Of a stretch of 64,000 bases of DNA, positions 10,738-24,265 are shown piece by piece. The stretch is from Lycocorax pyrrhopterus obiensis (Eukaryota > Chordata > Aves > Passeriformes > Paradisaeidae), in NCBI GenBank assembly GCA_014706295.1, contig JACSVZ010000004.1, positions 92,196,048-92,260,047 of the forward strand. Reading direction: 5' to 3'. The notes beneath the pieces were generated by a model that ran no database searches, was not told the origin of the DNA, and worked only from the letters and a program-made list of their open reading frames with translations. The stretch's first letter is position 1; every line of letters starts with the position of its first letter. A program made the position numbers and the translations under genes.

Positions 10738-13700
10738 TGAAATAGTTTAGTTCTGATTTGCATGCATAATCCCAAAAACCTCTCTGTTATTTGTGTCAGA
10801 GTCAAATATAAATTGTAGCTTGAAGGAATGCTTCATTCTTCTTAGTTTTACTACCTGTTATTGAACCTTTTGAATAAGAAAACAAAAATTAGACTTGTAA
10901 TTCTTACTGAGAGCAGTCTTGTTGCAGTTGAAACCATCTGTGACTAAATCCTCAAGAATATTCCTTTCAAATGTCAGGAGAGAGGAAAAAATGGATAATA
11001 TTTTACTGACAGTGAGGAAAAAATCCAAACCAACCAACAGCTGACAAGCTGACTTGATTTAGGGATTTTTTGTCTTCCATTTTTAGTTTATTGTGACTAA
11101 CAGTGCTTATGTGCTATTGCACTTATTTACTCCTCTACTTCTGTACTTCACTAGCTTGTGCTCTTTCCTCATAATCTTTGCTGTAGATCTAATAAAAAAA
11201 AATATGGCTTTTTCATTAGCTGAACAGGCATTCTTGTAGGTGCTCCATTTCAATTAAGGAAAAAAAAGATTTTTTTTTGCCTCCAACAGCCAGAAACATT
11301 ATAGGGTAGTTATAAAAAGGAGAATGGATGTGAAAGGAGTGAGTAGGCAGACAGGTGTTACCTAGACCTCAGGGAGTACTGGGTTGTTTTTAATGGATTA
11401 TTTGTGTCTTCGTGTAGTAGTGAAAGTCCATACTAAGTCTCTGCTATCTCTGTTTCTTCTTTCCATCTTCTGGCAGTTTGACAGACTTTTATGAATGTCT
11501 CTGAGCTTAACTTAGTGTCAATTTGCTGTAGTTTTCATAGAAAAAAATACCTAAATGTAGTAAACCTGCTTGAGTTGACTCTCTAATTCTCATAATACCA
11601 GTGTCGTTTTAATCTGACCAGGGTCAATCTAATTCTGTTTCATAAAAACCTCTCGCTTCATCAATTTATAGCATAAAATGAAGACTTCATATTTTAAAAT
11701 TTATAAAATTTCCCCTCTATTTGTCCAATATGTGATTCATTGCTAAGTGCCACAAAAAAGTACAAAGAGTGTTTCATGTATAATTTTAAGCAATTAATGT
11801 TAGGGTTGTCTGCTCTGGGAGAACTATAAAAGTGGGTTTTTTTAAGGCAGACTATTCTACCTTAAAAAAAATTATGGCTTAGCCCAGTATTTTTAGCAGA
11901 ACTAAGAAATAAAACTAAAACAAATCCACCAACCTATTGCCATAGTTTATAGCACTGCGGTGTGAGATGAACGTAATGATATTCTATAAATTCCTTTTGG
12001 ATGGAATTTATAAGTTGTAAAAAGTTGATTTTTTTGCAGAGCATCATTATTTTTCAAGTATTTCTGTGAAACTTTGGCAAATAGAGACCAGCTAAGAGAG
12101 TATTATCAATATAAATTGAAAAACTCTTGTCCTAGGGAGAAGGGATCTTCTCCATATAAATTAAGTAATCAAAACATTCTCCAAAATGAAAGATGAGGAA
12201 ACATTACTTAGGTCTAAGAATACCATTTCTCTTTAACTGACTAGTCTGACTATAATGTCTGCTTTTATTTGTAGTGTTGATGTTTAATTAGGAGGGCTTC
12301 TGCTCACTGAGAATTAATTCTCTATCTTACATTTAATTAGATGTGACTTAAATGAACAATCAAAGCAGTATTCTATGTTCTCTATATATAATCTGCAAGA
12401 AAGACTGAAAAGTATTTTCTTGCTTAAATATAATGGAAAATTATCATCTTGAACAATATTGCACAGAATAAAAAATTAGATACGCTAGTTATAAATTGCA
12501 GTCTAAACAGTCTTTCATCAGCTTGCTTGATATTTACAGATCAGAAATCTTGTGGAACTAATTCATGTTCTTATGTGAAATTAAGGTGCTTTCACTAATG
12601 AGTTCTACACATACTTTTTATGACTGTTTCAGTTAACTGGAACATAACACCTTGCCTTAGTTTTTCAAGACTTAGTAGTTTCCTTGCTTTTCCACTGGTG
12701 GTACAGGGTAGCCTATGATTTAAAGGTGTAGCCCTACTTTGGGATCCAGGAGTTTTTGTTGTGTGTCGAGTAACTGCTGTATAAGCAGAATAATATTCCA
12801 TTCAAATGGTACCCTTCTGTGGATGGGAATTACAACCGCCTGCACTACAGAGATGCAGTCAGTAAGAGTACACTAAGGTGGCCGTGGCAGAGTGCCAAAC
12901 ACTAGAATGCATTTGATCATAACTGTAAAAATGTTAGCATTTTCCCTTGTGTAGTTTTGTCCTATGCTAATCAGCAGTCTTCCAGATCATATCCAAAATG
13001 TGACTTGGTACCGACCATTCCTGGGGGAGGCGTGATTGCGGTCCCTGTCTTCAGGGAGGGCAAAAGCATTTAGATTCACTCATACAAGTGGTGCCAGCTG
13101 ACCTTCAGGCCCTCAGCTGCTTGCTGTAGCTGCCTGTTTGTCACTGTACTAACCTGATGTGCTCAGAAGTCTTTGAGACTTGCTGGCCCTTTTACTCAGG
13201 GAAATTTACCACCAGTGAGCTGAGTAAAGGACTTTTTTTTTTTTTAAAAACAAACAAGTATTTAGACCATCTGTGATTTGCAGAATGAAGCATAAAATGA
13301 TGATGGAAAATAGCCCATCCAAAAAGTCTATTTCATCCTAGGACTTTTGCATTAATATTTTACTTTGGATAGGGGCATGGCTTTTGTGAGCATCAGAATT
13401 ATATCCTGTGTCAACAAGTAGCACATCTGAATACAGGTAGATTTGTGGAACAAGGCAGAAGGACTGAACATTCCCAATTCAGTTTGATTTCAGATTAGCT
13501 CTAGCCTGATCCTGTGGGGACTGCTAGTGGTTGGTCCAGCTAGGTTTGCCCCTGGAGCACCTCCAGCTCATTTGCTCTGAGACTGTGCTATGATGGAGAC
13601 CACAGCATGAGAAGTGGGAGTGACTGGGGGAGACTTGCTTTAAAAATCTGCTTCTAGTGCGAACAAGAATACAAGAAGCAGCAATTGCTACAGAAGCAAT

Positions 13701-13739
13701 ATTATGGAGTTGGATCCTTTTAGATTGTGACAGAGGTTT
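10738..13739. other. Intron-like DNA, nothing recognised
   Basis: AT-rich sequence with many stops. A slightly more GC-rich patch at 13000-13200 has no recognisable motif. The T11 run near 13230-13243 is simple sequence. Confidence 0.5.
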
Positions 13740-13975
13740 CATCAGGGCGTGAAGGAGAAGGTGATTACAAGCAGTCAGTGTGGACTTCTCAAGGATAGAT
13801 TATGCCTGACCAACCTGATTGTCTTTTGTAATAAAATGATGGGATTTGTGTACAAGGAGAGAGTAGCAGATTTTGTTTACCTGTACTTTAGTATGGCTTT
13901 TGAAGCTGTCTTCCATAGTATTCTTATAGCAAAGATACAGGTACATTGTGGTCTGGATGGGTGAACATGAAGTAA
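13740..13975 (+). mobile_element. CR1 reverse-transcriptase fragment, sense
   Basis: The plus-strand frame from 13749 reads through a segment of the CR1 ORF2 reverse transcriptase: SSQCG then LCLTNLIVF then VYLYFSMAFEAV then HCGLDG. This corresponds in order to the family's SxQHG, SCLTNL, YLDFSKAFDTV and YGLD landmarks. The catalytic-region motif is altered (Y-F-S-M-A-F-E for the usual D-F-S-K-A-F-D), and both ends are truncated, so it is a dead relic. It does not continue into the downstream half of the reverse transcriptase. Confidence 0.88.
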
Positions 13976-14589
13976 ATGGCTGGACTCTGGAGGTAGTGGC
14001 TGTGGGTCTACCTGTCGCAGACCCTGCTTCGAGCAGAAGGCTGCACTGGAGATCTCCGGGGGTCCCTGCAGTGGATCATGTCATACCAGGATCCAGTGCC
14101 TCTTTGTGGTACTTGAAGAAGTGAAATGTGTGTAAGATAACGTGGATGGAATTACAGAGTCAGTACTTTCTTTTCAGATAATGTACTAATTAGTATAATA
14201 ACACTTGAATTTTGTCAGTGAAAAAAAAAAAAAGTTACTTTAAAGCACTTGTTCCTTTGAAGATGCTGAATATAAAATTAATTAAGGCAAAAGGAGATCT
14301 AATACCTGGTCGTAGTATGGGAAAGTCAAACAGTAAAATGGCCACTGTGTTACAATGGCACACTGTGTTACTGAAGAACAACTAGGAATACGTTTTCTAA
14401 GAGGAAGATTTAACTTAATGGATATATAGCAATGGGATGGAGAAAGCATTTTCTAGGAGACTTCTGAAAGCTAATGTTATACTTTGGATTTCTTCTTTAT
14501 ATAATGTGAAATGTGTGATGCTCTTCTACAACAATGGGTTTATTAAAAGCTTGAAAATTCCAGCATTCAGTAGTGAGTTTTATTTTTGT
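13976..14589. other. Spacer between two CR1 fragments
   Basis: No recognisable gene. It starts with a GC-moderate patch (about 13980-14110) that may be further eroded LINE sequence but no longer matches clearly. An A13 run lies at about 14221-14233. Confidence 0.4.
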
Positions 14590-15323
14590 ATCATAGAATC
14601 ATAGAATAGTTTGGAAGCCTTGCATTGAACAGTTCCAGGAAAGGGCATCCACAACCTCTCTGAGAAAGCTGTTCTCACCACCCCCATAGTGAAGAATTTC
14701 TTCCTAATACCTAATCTAAATCTACCCTCTTTCAGCTGAAGTCCATTTCACCCTTGTCCTGTCACTGCTAACCCTTGTCAGAAGTCTGGCTTTCTTGTAG
14801 GCCCCTTTAGGGGGTAGGTTTAAGGTGAGCTGTTCTAAGATTTCCCCAGAGTCTTCTCTGGGGAGCCCAATGATCACGTTCATGGTTCTCCCCTGGACTC
14901 CCTCCAGCAGGTCCACGTCCTTACGCTGGGCGCCCCAGCACTGGATGCAGCACTCCAGGTGGGGTCTCACCAGGGCAGAGCAGAGAGGCAGAATCCCCTC
15001 CCTCACCTGCTGCCCATTGCTGCTTTGGATGCAGCCCAGGATTGGTTGAATTTCTGGACTTCTGAGCTGTGAGTACACATGGATGGATCACGTTGAGCTT
15101 CTCTTCAGCAAACACCCTCACGTCTTCTCAGGGCTGCTCTCAATCCATTCTCCACCCAACCTATATTTTTGCTGGGGATTACCCCAGTCTAAGTGCAGGA
15201 CCTTGCACTTGGCCTTGCTGAACTTCGTGAGGTCTGCACGGGCCCACCTCTCAAGTCTGCCTGGATGACATCCCTTCTCTCCAGCTTGTTGACTCCACCA
15301 CACAGCTTGGTGTTGTTGGCAAA
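14590..15323 (-). mobile_element. CR1 LINE 3' third, antisense, with degenerate ORF2 end
   Basis: The 3' terminus is on the left (atcatagaatcatagaatag from 14590). Reading leftward on the minus strand from 15323, the copy encodes the C-terminal portion of CR1 ORF2. LERWARADLTKF and KCKVLHL (around 15240-15180) are followed by LGCIQSSN, ALVRPHLECCIQCWGA and DLLEGVQGR (around 15030-14880). The pieces are in different frames, so frameshifts have accumulated. It is 5'-truncated and non-functional. At about 730 bp it is one of the longest single CR1 copies in the window. Confidence 0.95.
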
Positions 15324-18300
15324 TGATGGCAAATTACCAATTTAAAGTAGGCAAAATTTATTAGAGATGTATTGCTGGGTCAGACTACATTTGAAATTCA
15401 AACTTTGCTGTTACAGTTTTTAATTACTTAATATCAGATCTTTTGAAATAGTAGCTGAGACTAAATGAATAGTAGCTGATAAAAATGTGTTGTGCTGTTC
15501 AGGTTTTTCATTATAATAGAGGTACTCAGATCATGAACCAGCTGAATAGAAATTGGAATCTCAGCCAGGACAGAGAATCAACAAACCCGGTTTGTAACCA
15601 TGGAGAAAAATTATATGTATTTAAAAAGATGAAATACTAGCTAACTAAAACATGCAGGGGTATAAAAAGAAAGAAGTGTACTGAACAAAATGTAAGGGGA
15701 TATATCAGAAAAAAAATGAAAAAATGAAACATACTATTTATTTTCAGTAGAAGTTTTTTTTCTTCCATGGCTGTGGTTGTCACCATTTTCTAGATGTAAC
15801 TGCAATATTTTATTGTCTCAAACACTAAAACAGTAAGCAGTTCTCTTTTCTATATGAAATTCTGTATGGAAAGTCAAATAAATCACATCTGCAGTTATTT
15901 CAAAACTTATATTAACACTGTAGCTTGATTATTTCTTATTTCATTTTCATCCTCATAATCACTCCACGAGTTGTTACACTTTTGTGACAGTAACTTTAGA
16001 TCCACTGGATCTCATTAATACAAATGCAATTTCTTTGGGGTGTGTTAACTTGAGTGAGAGGGCACAGTTTATAAATCAGTATGAACTTTTGTAATTAATT
16101 TGTTAGAATTGAGTTTGAGCCTTATTTTACCTTGTGCATGAGTATGTATATTCATATTTTGTTTTTTTCCTGCCTGCATTACTCCTTGGTCGGTCTGGAG
16201 ATTCACAGAGCCAGACTGTGCTTTGCACTTAAGAAGAATTTCAGAGAATGTGCTTTCATGTTCCATGAGACAGAGATTTCATTTGTGATGCATATGAAAG
16301 CTAAATACCTTAAAGAAAAGTATGGGAACAATTTATTTTCTGTGCTGTTTAGTTCAGAGCAATAGAAGAAAACAATATCAACAATTTCTGAAGAGTTACT
16401 TTTTCAAAAAATGTTGTACAATTCAGATTTTTGCCTGGTATTTTTCATAAATTCAAAAGGAAAAGAAATAATTTTTTCCAGTTGCAAATGATGATAATTA
16501 ATGCTTTGTTTGTAGGTTTTCTTTTATTGGATGTGGATTTTACAAAACTCGTTAGTTACATATAGTGAAATACATAGTAAAAAGTTATTTCAGTGATCAT
16601 TATATTCCAATTACCTGTAAAATAACCCCCCCATGCTTTCTGTTTCACAGAACTGTTTTAAATGTTCTTTAAAGTATTTCTCTTCTGTAAATCCAAATGA
16701 AGAAGGAAATTGGGAATGGTATTAACTTTTTTAGGTTAATTCTAATATGTTTTTCTGTATCATGGGTGGGGACGCTGGGTTGTATGGATTCTAATTTTCA
16801 GACATCAGACCACAGACCCCAGCTGGCTGTGGACAGCAGTGACAGTAGGTTTCCATCAGGCTTGGTGACCAGCTCATTTGAATGTTGCATCCTCATAAAC
16901 TGGAGTGTAAAACTGAGGATAAATAAAAATGTTGTTTCTTACCATTTAGCATTTCTCTAACTTTGCATAACAGCTAATGATTTTTCTAAACTTGCTGTTA
17001 GTGAGGTGGGCTCATATTCCAAAGCAGCATTTTCACTATCTAGTTTTGTGGAGTTTAAATTTACATTTAAAATGTTGATTGGGAGTGTTTGGAAAATGAA
17101 ACCGTTTTGATTTACTCTCCATTCACTCTTTTGGTCAAACATTTTGCAGCCACGTACTCTTCAGATTGTATCATCTTTTCTCCCTTTTGGCTTTGATTCC
17201 TGAGCTCACACTGAAATGCTAGATTTTTATCACACATTTTGGCAAGACTAGCCAAAATAAACTAATCCTTGTGTTTATAAACTTAAGATAAATATTTGTG
17301 TTAAAAAGCTCTGAACTGAGAACAGATTTTAAACCAGTGGAAGTAGATGATGAATACCAGTATTTATTAAATATCCCTTCTTCTGGGAACTTTTTCCTTT
17401 GCATGCAAGTCTTGAATCTCAGTGGCTCCATACTTATGAGGGTTACATGAAAGCCTTCTGTGTTGGCCACCAGAAAATGGAACTTTACATGGATGAGTAT
17501 GTTGTTCCTGTATTTTAAGATGTTTATTTGATCAGCGTCCAAGGGTGCCTATTTACTGATGTCAAACAGCACCTTCCATATTGTGTTGAAAGCAGATTTT
17601 AATATTACATTCTAGATTCAATACACACTTTGACTCTTGCATTTGAAAATGTGTATATGTTCATAGTGTTCTATTCTGCAGGAAGACTTTCAGACACGTA
17701 TTGTGGGAAGTCAAAGCAAGCAAGTTTTGTTTTCTTCAGTTTGTTTTACCGAATAAGTTTCTTTTGGTCAATTAATGCTGTACAGACAATGTCACAAGTC
17801 TTTTCTATTTTGGCTATTGCGTAGACCTACTTCTGCAATGTAATTTATAGTAATTGGATTATTGAATGACTATAATAGTTATCAAGAATTGAAGTAATAG
17901 ATATAGGCAGAGCAATTTCATGCTTTTCAGATGAGATTATATTACATTTAGGATAAATCACAAATGACTTGATGACTTCACCAATTTTAATTAACTTTAA
18001 TGTCTAAGAAGAAAAAAGAACCTTGCTAAATTGTCAATCATTGTAACTTTGGTTGCTGTTTCACAGCTAGCATTTTTCTGTGCTCAAGATTCTATCTTTT
18101 AATTTTTTGACGTATTTCCTTTTCATGGTCTTTACAAAATGTTATTCTGGGCTGTCCTTGAAAGTGAAGTGCATGACCTTCTGGACCGAGATCAATTCTT
18201 GTTAGCCGGAAATTACTTTTCTCTTTGGGAGAGGACTTGTGTTGAAGCTTCAGTGCATGTGTTTTGATGTTTTGTCTGTGAAAGCCATTTAATATGTAGC

Positions 18301-18814
18301 TCGAGATGTCTGTAAGAAAATTTATGTGTGTTAGGGTTAAATATCAGGCCTCATATTTCCTCTCCTAAGCCATGGAAACCTGCTCAAAGACAGTGCTTGA
18401 AAGCAGGCAGTGTGGTGTTTGTCACTGCTGTTGTGCTTTTTACTGTCCTTGCTAATTTCATTCCCTCTAAGTTATGGTACTGAACTTAATTTTCACAGTT
18501 CTAACTTTTAGACTTCTGTGTCATTTACTTAAGTCACTAAAGCTGGCAGGAAGCCTCCTCCCAGTCTGGCAGACATCTGCGGAAACACTCATTTTAAGCA
18601 TGGCCCGTCTCTGTACAGTAATAGCTGTACCATGCTGACAGAGGTTACCCTACCTGTACTGAAATGGTTTAATTTTCACAATTAGCTGGCCATTGTAAAT
18701 AAAACTTGCTTTAAAGCTGAGAAACAAACCAGAATGTAAAATCTAAATTACAGTATGGCATTTCACAAAGCCCTTGTGCCTTCAAAACTGAACTAATGTA
18801 CTTTGATGCAGTGG

Positions 18815-19130
18815 TCAATTGTCTGAACCCTCAGAGCACCGCTGGGCTGTAGTGTCCCTGCTCAAAGCCCAGGAGCCCCAACACCCTTTCCCCCAGACTG
18901 AGCCGTGCTGGCACCAGCTTTCCTCACAACTTGTTTGGGTTTCCTGGCTTGGCCTTGTCTTGCCCCTTTGCCTGGTGCTCAGTGTCTGTTGCCCAGAGCA
19001 CCTTTGCTGCCAGCTCACTGCGCCCTCGGGAGCACCCCTTGCTCCTGCTGCTCCTGGGCACCGCTGAGCAGAGCTGGCTGTGGCAGCCAGGCCCCTGCCT
19101 CTGCCACAGTGGTTGCCTGAGGCTGTGTTT
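18815..19130. other. GC-rich patch of unknown nature
   Basis: About 315 bases much richer in G+C than the surroundings but poor in CpG, so it is not a CpG island. Several overlapping frames are open on both strands (up to 99 codons), which reflects base composition. I see no protein motif, LTR end or LINE phrase. It may be an unrecognised repeat, an old methylated island or a buried exon. Confidence 0.35.
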
Positions 19131-21289
19131 AGTCCCGTACCTGATGGTTTTCCTCACATAAGGTATGGAGTGGGATAAATGACAAGCAGGTGGCATTGTT
19201 TTTATGTGTATAGAAAAATACATGCAAAAGCCACAACTGAAGGGATTTTATTTTCTGCCCCAAACTGCATTATATTATGCAAAGTATAAATTTTGAAACA
19301 GTAAGAAAAAAAGTGAGGGTTTATAACAAAAAGCTGCATTAAATACACTGCCAGTCAAGTAATATTTCAGGAGGCTGTTTGTTGTAGCACTTTTCATGTT
19401 CTTTCTTACTGACTAAACAAAATAATGCAGACTGTAATAACAAGTAATTTTTGTAATGTAATCAAGTCATTATTGTTTTGGAATATGTTTTTTCTGGAAT
19501 TTCTGGACAACCCATTACCATTTTGGCAAGGCGAATTTATTATTTCTGGCTTCTCTGATAGGTGTCATGTTTCAAGTGATAATGAGTCTGTAACTTCACT
19601 TGGCAGTTTGTTTAATGATCTGGTGAGTGTAATTTTTTCCTCTGGTGGGGTGGCTAATGTACCCTACTGCAGCTTGAAGTGTTGCCTCTTGTTCTATCAT
19701 TAAGAACAAATGAAATTAATTGATTCTGATTTTCTTTCAAATCTGTAATGGTACATTACAAAATAGTTGTCATCTCTACCACCAGAATTTTCTTTCTAAT
19801 GTGTCTGTGCTGTCCAGTAACGGGTCTGATAAAATGACAACAGTAGTTGGAAATAAAGACTCAAATGAGGAATATTTCATCTATGTGTTTCCGTGAAAAA
19901 GTTATTTTTTAATGCAAATTTTCTGTGTTCTGGAGGAAGCTTGATCAAAATCCAAGAGAAAGCAACACGTATGGGGGGTTTAAATAGAGGAAACTGGTAT
20001 TCATTGAAATTTGCAAATAATATAGTATATCTCTTTTGATTATTTCAAGTTGTTTCCATATGCAGTAGCACTTTAAATTGAAAATTCACGGGTTCATCAT
20101 GAAATAGGTTGTGAGGTGTAAAATGCAGATGAGAAAGGTTAGGGCAAATACAGGGCAATATTTGGTTCTCATTGGAGCCCAGAGTTAGCTGAAGACAACA
20201 CTAGAATGCATAATCTCACTATTCTTGCAGAAAATTAATTCTGAAACCTAGTAATGTCTGTGACAAATTGTCTTACCAACTCCTCTCCCACCAAGAAGAT
20301 CAGTGATTACAGTACATGCTTCTATGTTATTTTCAAACTTCTTTTTTAAGACTGTCTGTGGTCCAGAGAACATCTGTATTTGCACTGGACTGACGGATGT
20401 TCCTTACCACTGTGAGATGTAGCACATAAATCTTGAATCTGAGGCCACAGCTACTCCATGTGATTGCAGTGCTTGACTTTCAACTAGCAGTCTAGAGGTC
20501 CCCAAAAAGTCTCACTGGATAGTAAATGAATTCATTATTATATTCTGTGTGGAGAAGCTATATAGTTCTCACTTTTAAGTTCATTAATATTTTGAACTCA
20601 GTTTTGTGTAAATATGAATAATGTTTCCTGTAATTGATAATACAACTTTATTTTTTATGCTGTGCATGCAAGTCTTTTTCGTAACCTCCTGTGGTCAATG
20701 GAACTTGATTGAGTAATCATTTGGAGCATTTATTGTTTCTTCCTCTATCAGACTCATAAGCCTTTAATATTAAAATAAAGAGGAGAAAGTAGGAAACTAG
20801 CTGTAATAGAGGAAAACTTGAAGCAACTCCTTAGGACTTCTGCAATAAATAACAAAATTACAGGATTATATCTCATTTTGAAGGCTACACTTTCTCTTAG
20901 CATGGCTCTGCAATCATGATATGATTAAAAGCTGAAGGCTACAGCCAGTGCTGAGCATGTAATGCATCTGTAGCACACATAAGTGTCAGCGGCTGGCTCT
21001 GTGTTGACACTAAGTTGAGGATTTCAGGATTACTGTCCCATGTTGCATGTAAGAACAAGCAGCATTCTCTCACAGCTAGGAATGTGGTTAAGTAGGTGCA
21101 GGTTTATTAAATGCATCTGAGAGAAGTCCTGTGACATTCCTCCAAGAGAAGATGAAAGACTCAGAAAGGATTCTGAGCTGGATGTTTTCATAGACCCCGA
21201 CTCTCCCTTCTTTCAAACTCTTTACTTTTTGTTATAGCATCACAGGACCCTAGTATCTGTATTAAGATGAATGTTTTTGTAATTTTCCT

Positions 21290-21545
21290 GTTGTTCAGTA
21301 TGAGGCAGTAGACATGATCTTCGCCTTTGGTGGAGTAGAGAGCCTTTGGTCAAGTTCTGGGCTCTGGGAGAGAGCCAGCAGCTGTGCAGTTGCAGCCGGG
21401 TGGCTGGCTGGGCGTGGGGGCTCGGTTTGCAGCTGCCTGGCAAAGTCCAACATCCTTGTCTCCTTCTTACACTGATTACAGACTGTGGGGTCCCCGACCC
21501 TCAGAGTTGAGTCATAGCAGGACACTTTTAGGCTCACCTTTCCCG
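21290..21545. other. GC-richer patch of unknown nature
   Basis: This block is richer in G+C than its neighbours. It contains gtggggtccccgaccctcag near 21485, which could resemble LTR-type sequence, but no TG...CA ends or duplication are visible. Overlapping short frames on the minus strand have no recognisable domains. Confidence 0.3.
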
Positions 21546-24061
21546 TACTAAGTTTTTGTCAGACTTAACCACAGTCTCTTTGTAAATCCAGGTGTCTCTG
21601 TGTCCTTTTTGAGACTACCAAACATAATTTTAACTAGACTGGGACAGCTGTACTAAGTGTGTTGTCCTTTTAAAGCAAGAGTGTTATGTGATGTTACTGA
21701 AACATCAGGAATTATTGTACTAGTGTTCTTTTTATCTTTTTTCAAACCTACATTTGGCTGATTTATTCATTTAAAAAAGGTGTATGTGCCCATATTTTTG
21801 TGCTGGGAGTGCAGCTGGGGCATAATTATGGAAGTGGAAGGGGAAAGATGTGAACAAATCCTCCTACTTTTGGAAAGAATGTGGAGAAAATCAAACTGCC
21901 ATTATGCAAAGAAAAAAATCACTTAGTATTACACTTCACTCTTCAGTTATTGTGGAATTTTCTACCTTGATGTGAAATGCAGTGGTACAGTTTTGAAATA
22001 CTGCCTTCTTTTAGCTGTGTCCTGAGAGCAAAACTGAAATTATTAAATTTTCTGTCGTGTGAATAGTTGAGTACAGTGTCTATTGACTCCAAGAATTGAA
22101 ATTGCTTCTCTATGAGTGTATTACACACTGAGGTCTTCATATCAGAATGTTACCAATAAAAATTACAGGGTAAATGTTTCTTAGGATTTATTTCTCTATA
22201 AGAATGACGTATTTCAGGCACTAATCAGTTAGCCACTGTCATCTTAAGATGTGTGATTAATTTCAAATGTGAATCAGTCCTTCATTTTGAGTCTTAGCTC
22301 AGATTAACTGCAAGTGTGGGGATATACACTTGAGTCTCTCACTTAAGCTTTTAAAGATCAAAGAGTTGCTGTCTAGCTTCAAAGTGTGTTACTAAAACTC
22401 TACGTAAACAATTAAAGCTGACTCAATATCTTTGGAGAGAGACTTCTTAACATATGTACTACATAGTAGTTAACACAAAATCAGAAGTATAAGGGATGGT
22501 TGTGTGCTTATGTTTTGTAGTTATCTGGAGAATATTTGCAAGTAATACTAACACAGGTAACAACTACATAAAGAGACAAAGGCTGATAAGTAAAAATAAT
22601 TTCTTAGGAAAAAATAATTTCTGAGGCAACTGAAGCAAGAACTTTCTGAACCTTTTCCATTTGTTTTCTTTCCCCAGCGAGTTGCTGGGTAATTGCATAT
22701 GCTGAAGGCTCTCTGAAAGAAGCAGGGCATGTTTTTGAGCTGTGTTTCCTGGGAGCCATTTTCTTTCCAGAATACAAATCTTAGCAGAATTCAGCTAGTT
22801 TTAACTGAGTAAATGTATATCCATAGATTAACTTTATTATTCATGTAGTGAAATAAGAATGGGTTGATACTCACATAGTCGTTTGAGAACTGTACTTTTT
22901 GGGGGGGGCAGGGGAAGTAAGACAAAAGAGTAATTTTGATGAAAATGATAACATCTGATAAAATAACATTTATACAAGCCCCACATATAATTTCTATTTA
23001 AATGTCTTGAGACACAATTATGACACTTCATTATTTTCTGTCTTAGTCATATAATCCCAATTTCAATATAATTATAGCTGATTTAAGGTGATTTGTAATG
23101 AGCTGCTTCTCTTTTAGCAGTGCTTGTTGAAAATATCCCTGGCCAACTACATCCTCGTATCTTTGCAGGACTCCTCACATGCCATCAAAACTTTCTTTAC
23201 TGATACCTCCCACCTTGGCCATGTACAGCTGCAGATTTTTCACCTGTCATTCAAGAAATTACCTTTAGACTGTGGTTGCATTAAGTGTCTGAGGGTGCTT
23301 CTGTGAGATGCAGCAGTTCATTGCCACCATCAGAGGGAGGTCCTGTTCATGGCTATATGAACAGGCTGCATTCTCACTGTCTTTCTGTTGTGCACAGACA
23401 TTCATAGACAATTACATTCCTAGGCATTGTTGGCATCCTTTAGGATTAGCCTCTCAGCAGTGATATTAACATGAAAGACTTTGAAAGAATTTTTGTTTTG
23501 AAGAAAATTAAAGACAGAATAAACCTTAAACATCATATCTTTTACTTAAGAAATCTCTACTCGTAAAATTGGATTTATTGCCCTCTGGAACTTGTGACCA
23601 AAATTAATGTGGAGAATAAATTCTCAGCTGCCATTTCGGACGTAGAAAAAATCGTAGGGTTAACCATTGTTGCCTTCCTCTCAAGATTTTGTAGGTCTTA
23701 CCAGAGCATATGACTGAGATACAGTAGCCATGAACATCTGATTTGCAGAGATGACCAGTGGGAAAAATGTTTGCATGATCTTAATTCAAGTGCAATTGAG
23801 TGAACTCATTTTGTAAAAGGAGCATCAAAATATGCAAGTCATTGTCTCTTGTACAACTGAAAATTCCAGTATTCCTTGCATATAATTTCTGTCAAATCAT
23901 TTGAGTTTTTCACACTGAACAGTTATATCAGTCTTGCCAGTCTTATGTGTCTGAAAATCATTGAAAAGAGCTTTAGAAATCAAATCTGGTAATAGTTGTG
24001 CAGGGGTCTTTCCACTTAAAAGGAAGTGAGAATGTTGCTCCCTTGGTGAAGGTATAGCCTG

Positions 24062-24265
24062 GGTACTTCATAGACCCTAATCTAAACCTACCATCTTTCA
24101 GGTTAAAGCCATTACCCCCTGTCCTATCACTGCATACCCATGTAAAAGTCCCTCTCCAGCTTTTCTTGTAGGCTCCCTTCAGGATGTAGTTAGGTCTTCC
24201 TGGAGCCTTTGCTTCTGCAGGCTGAACAATTGCAGCTCGCTCAGTGTGTCTTCAGAGAACTGGGA
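24062..24265 (-). mobile_element. CR1 LINE internal 3' fragment, antisense
   Basis: The plus strand shows, in inverted CR1 order, cctaatctaaacctaccat, ttaaagccattaccccctgt, cttttcttgtaggctccctt, ggtcttcctggagcctttgc and aggctgaacaattgcagctc. These are standard CR1 phrases lying just 5' of the 3' terminus. Both ends are missing. The copy is diverged and inactive. Confidence 0.88.

Larger units (their letters stand above)
15324..24061. other. Long AT-rich stretch without recognised genes
   Basis: Nearly 9 kb of stop-rich, intron-like DNA. Two GC-richer patches (18815-19130 and 21290-21545) are listed separately. A possible very worn CR1-like phrase (gcagcttgaagtgttgcctc, near 19669) is too short to annotate with confidence. 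A G8 run lies at 22899-22906. No exon, RNA gene or promoter is convincing. Confidence 0.5.

Noticed and set aside
14825..15268. Plus-strand ORFs of 61-74 codons
   Set aside because: They are shadows of the degenerate CR1 ORF2 on the minus strand.
20368..20402. 10-bp hairpin with one G-T pair and 15-base loop
   Set aside because: It is within chance expectation and too short for a pre-miRNA.
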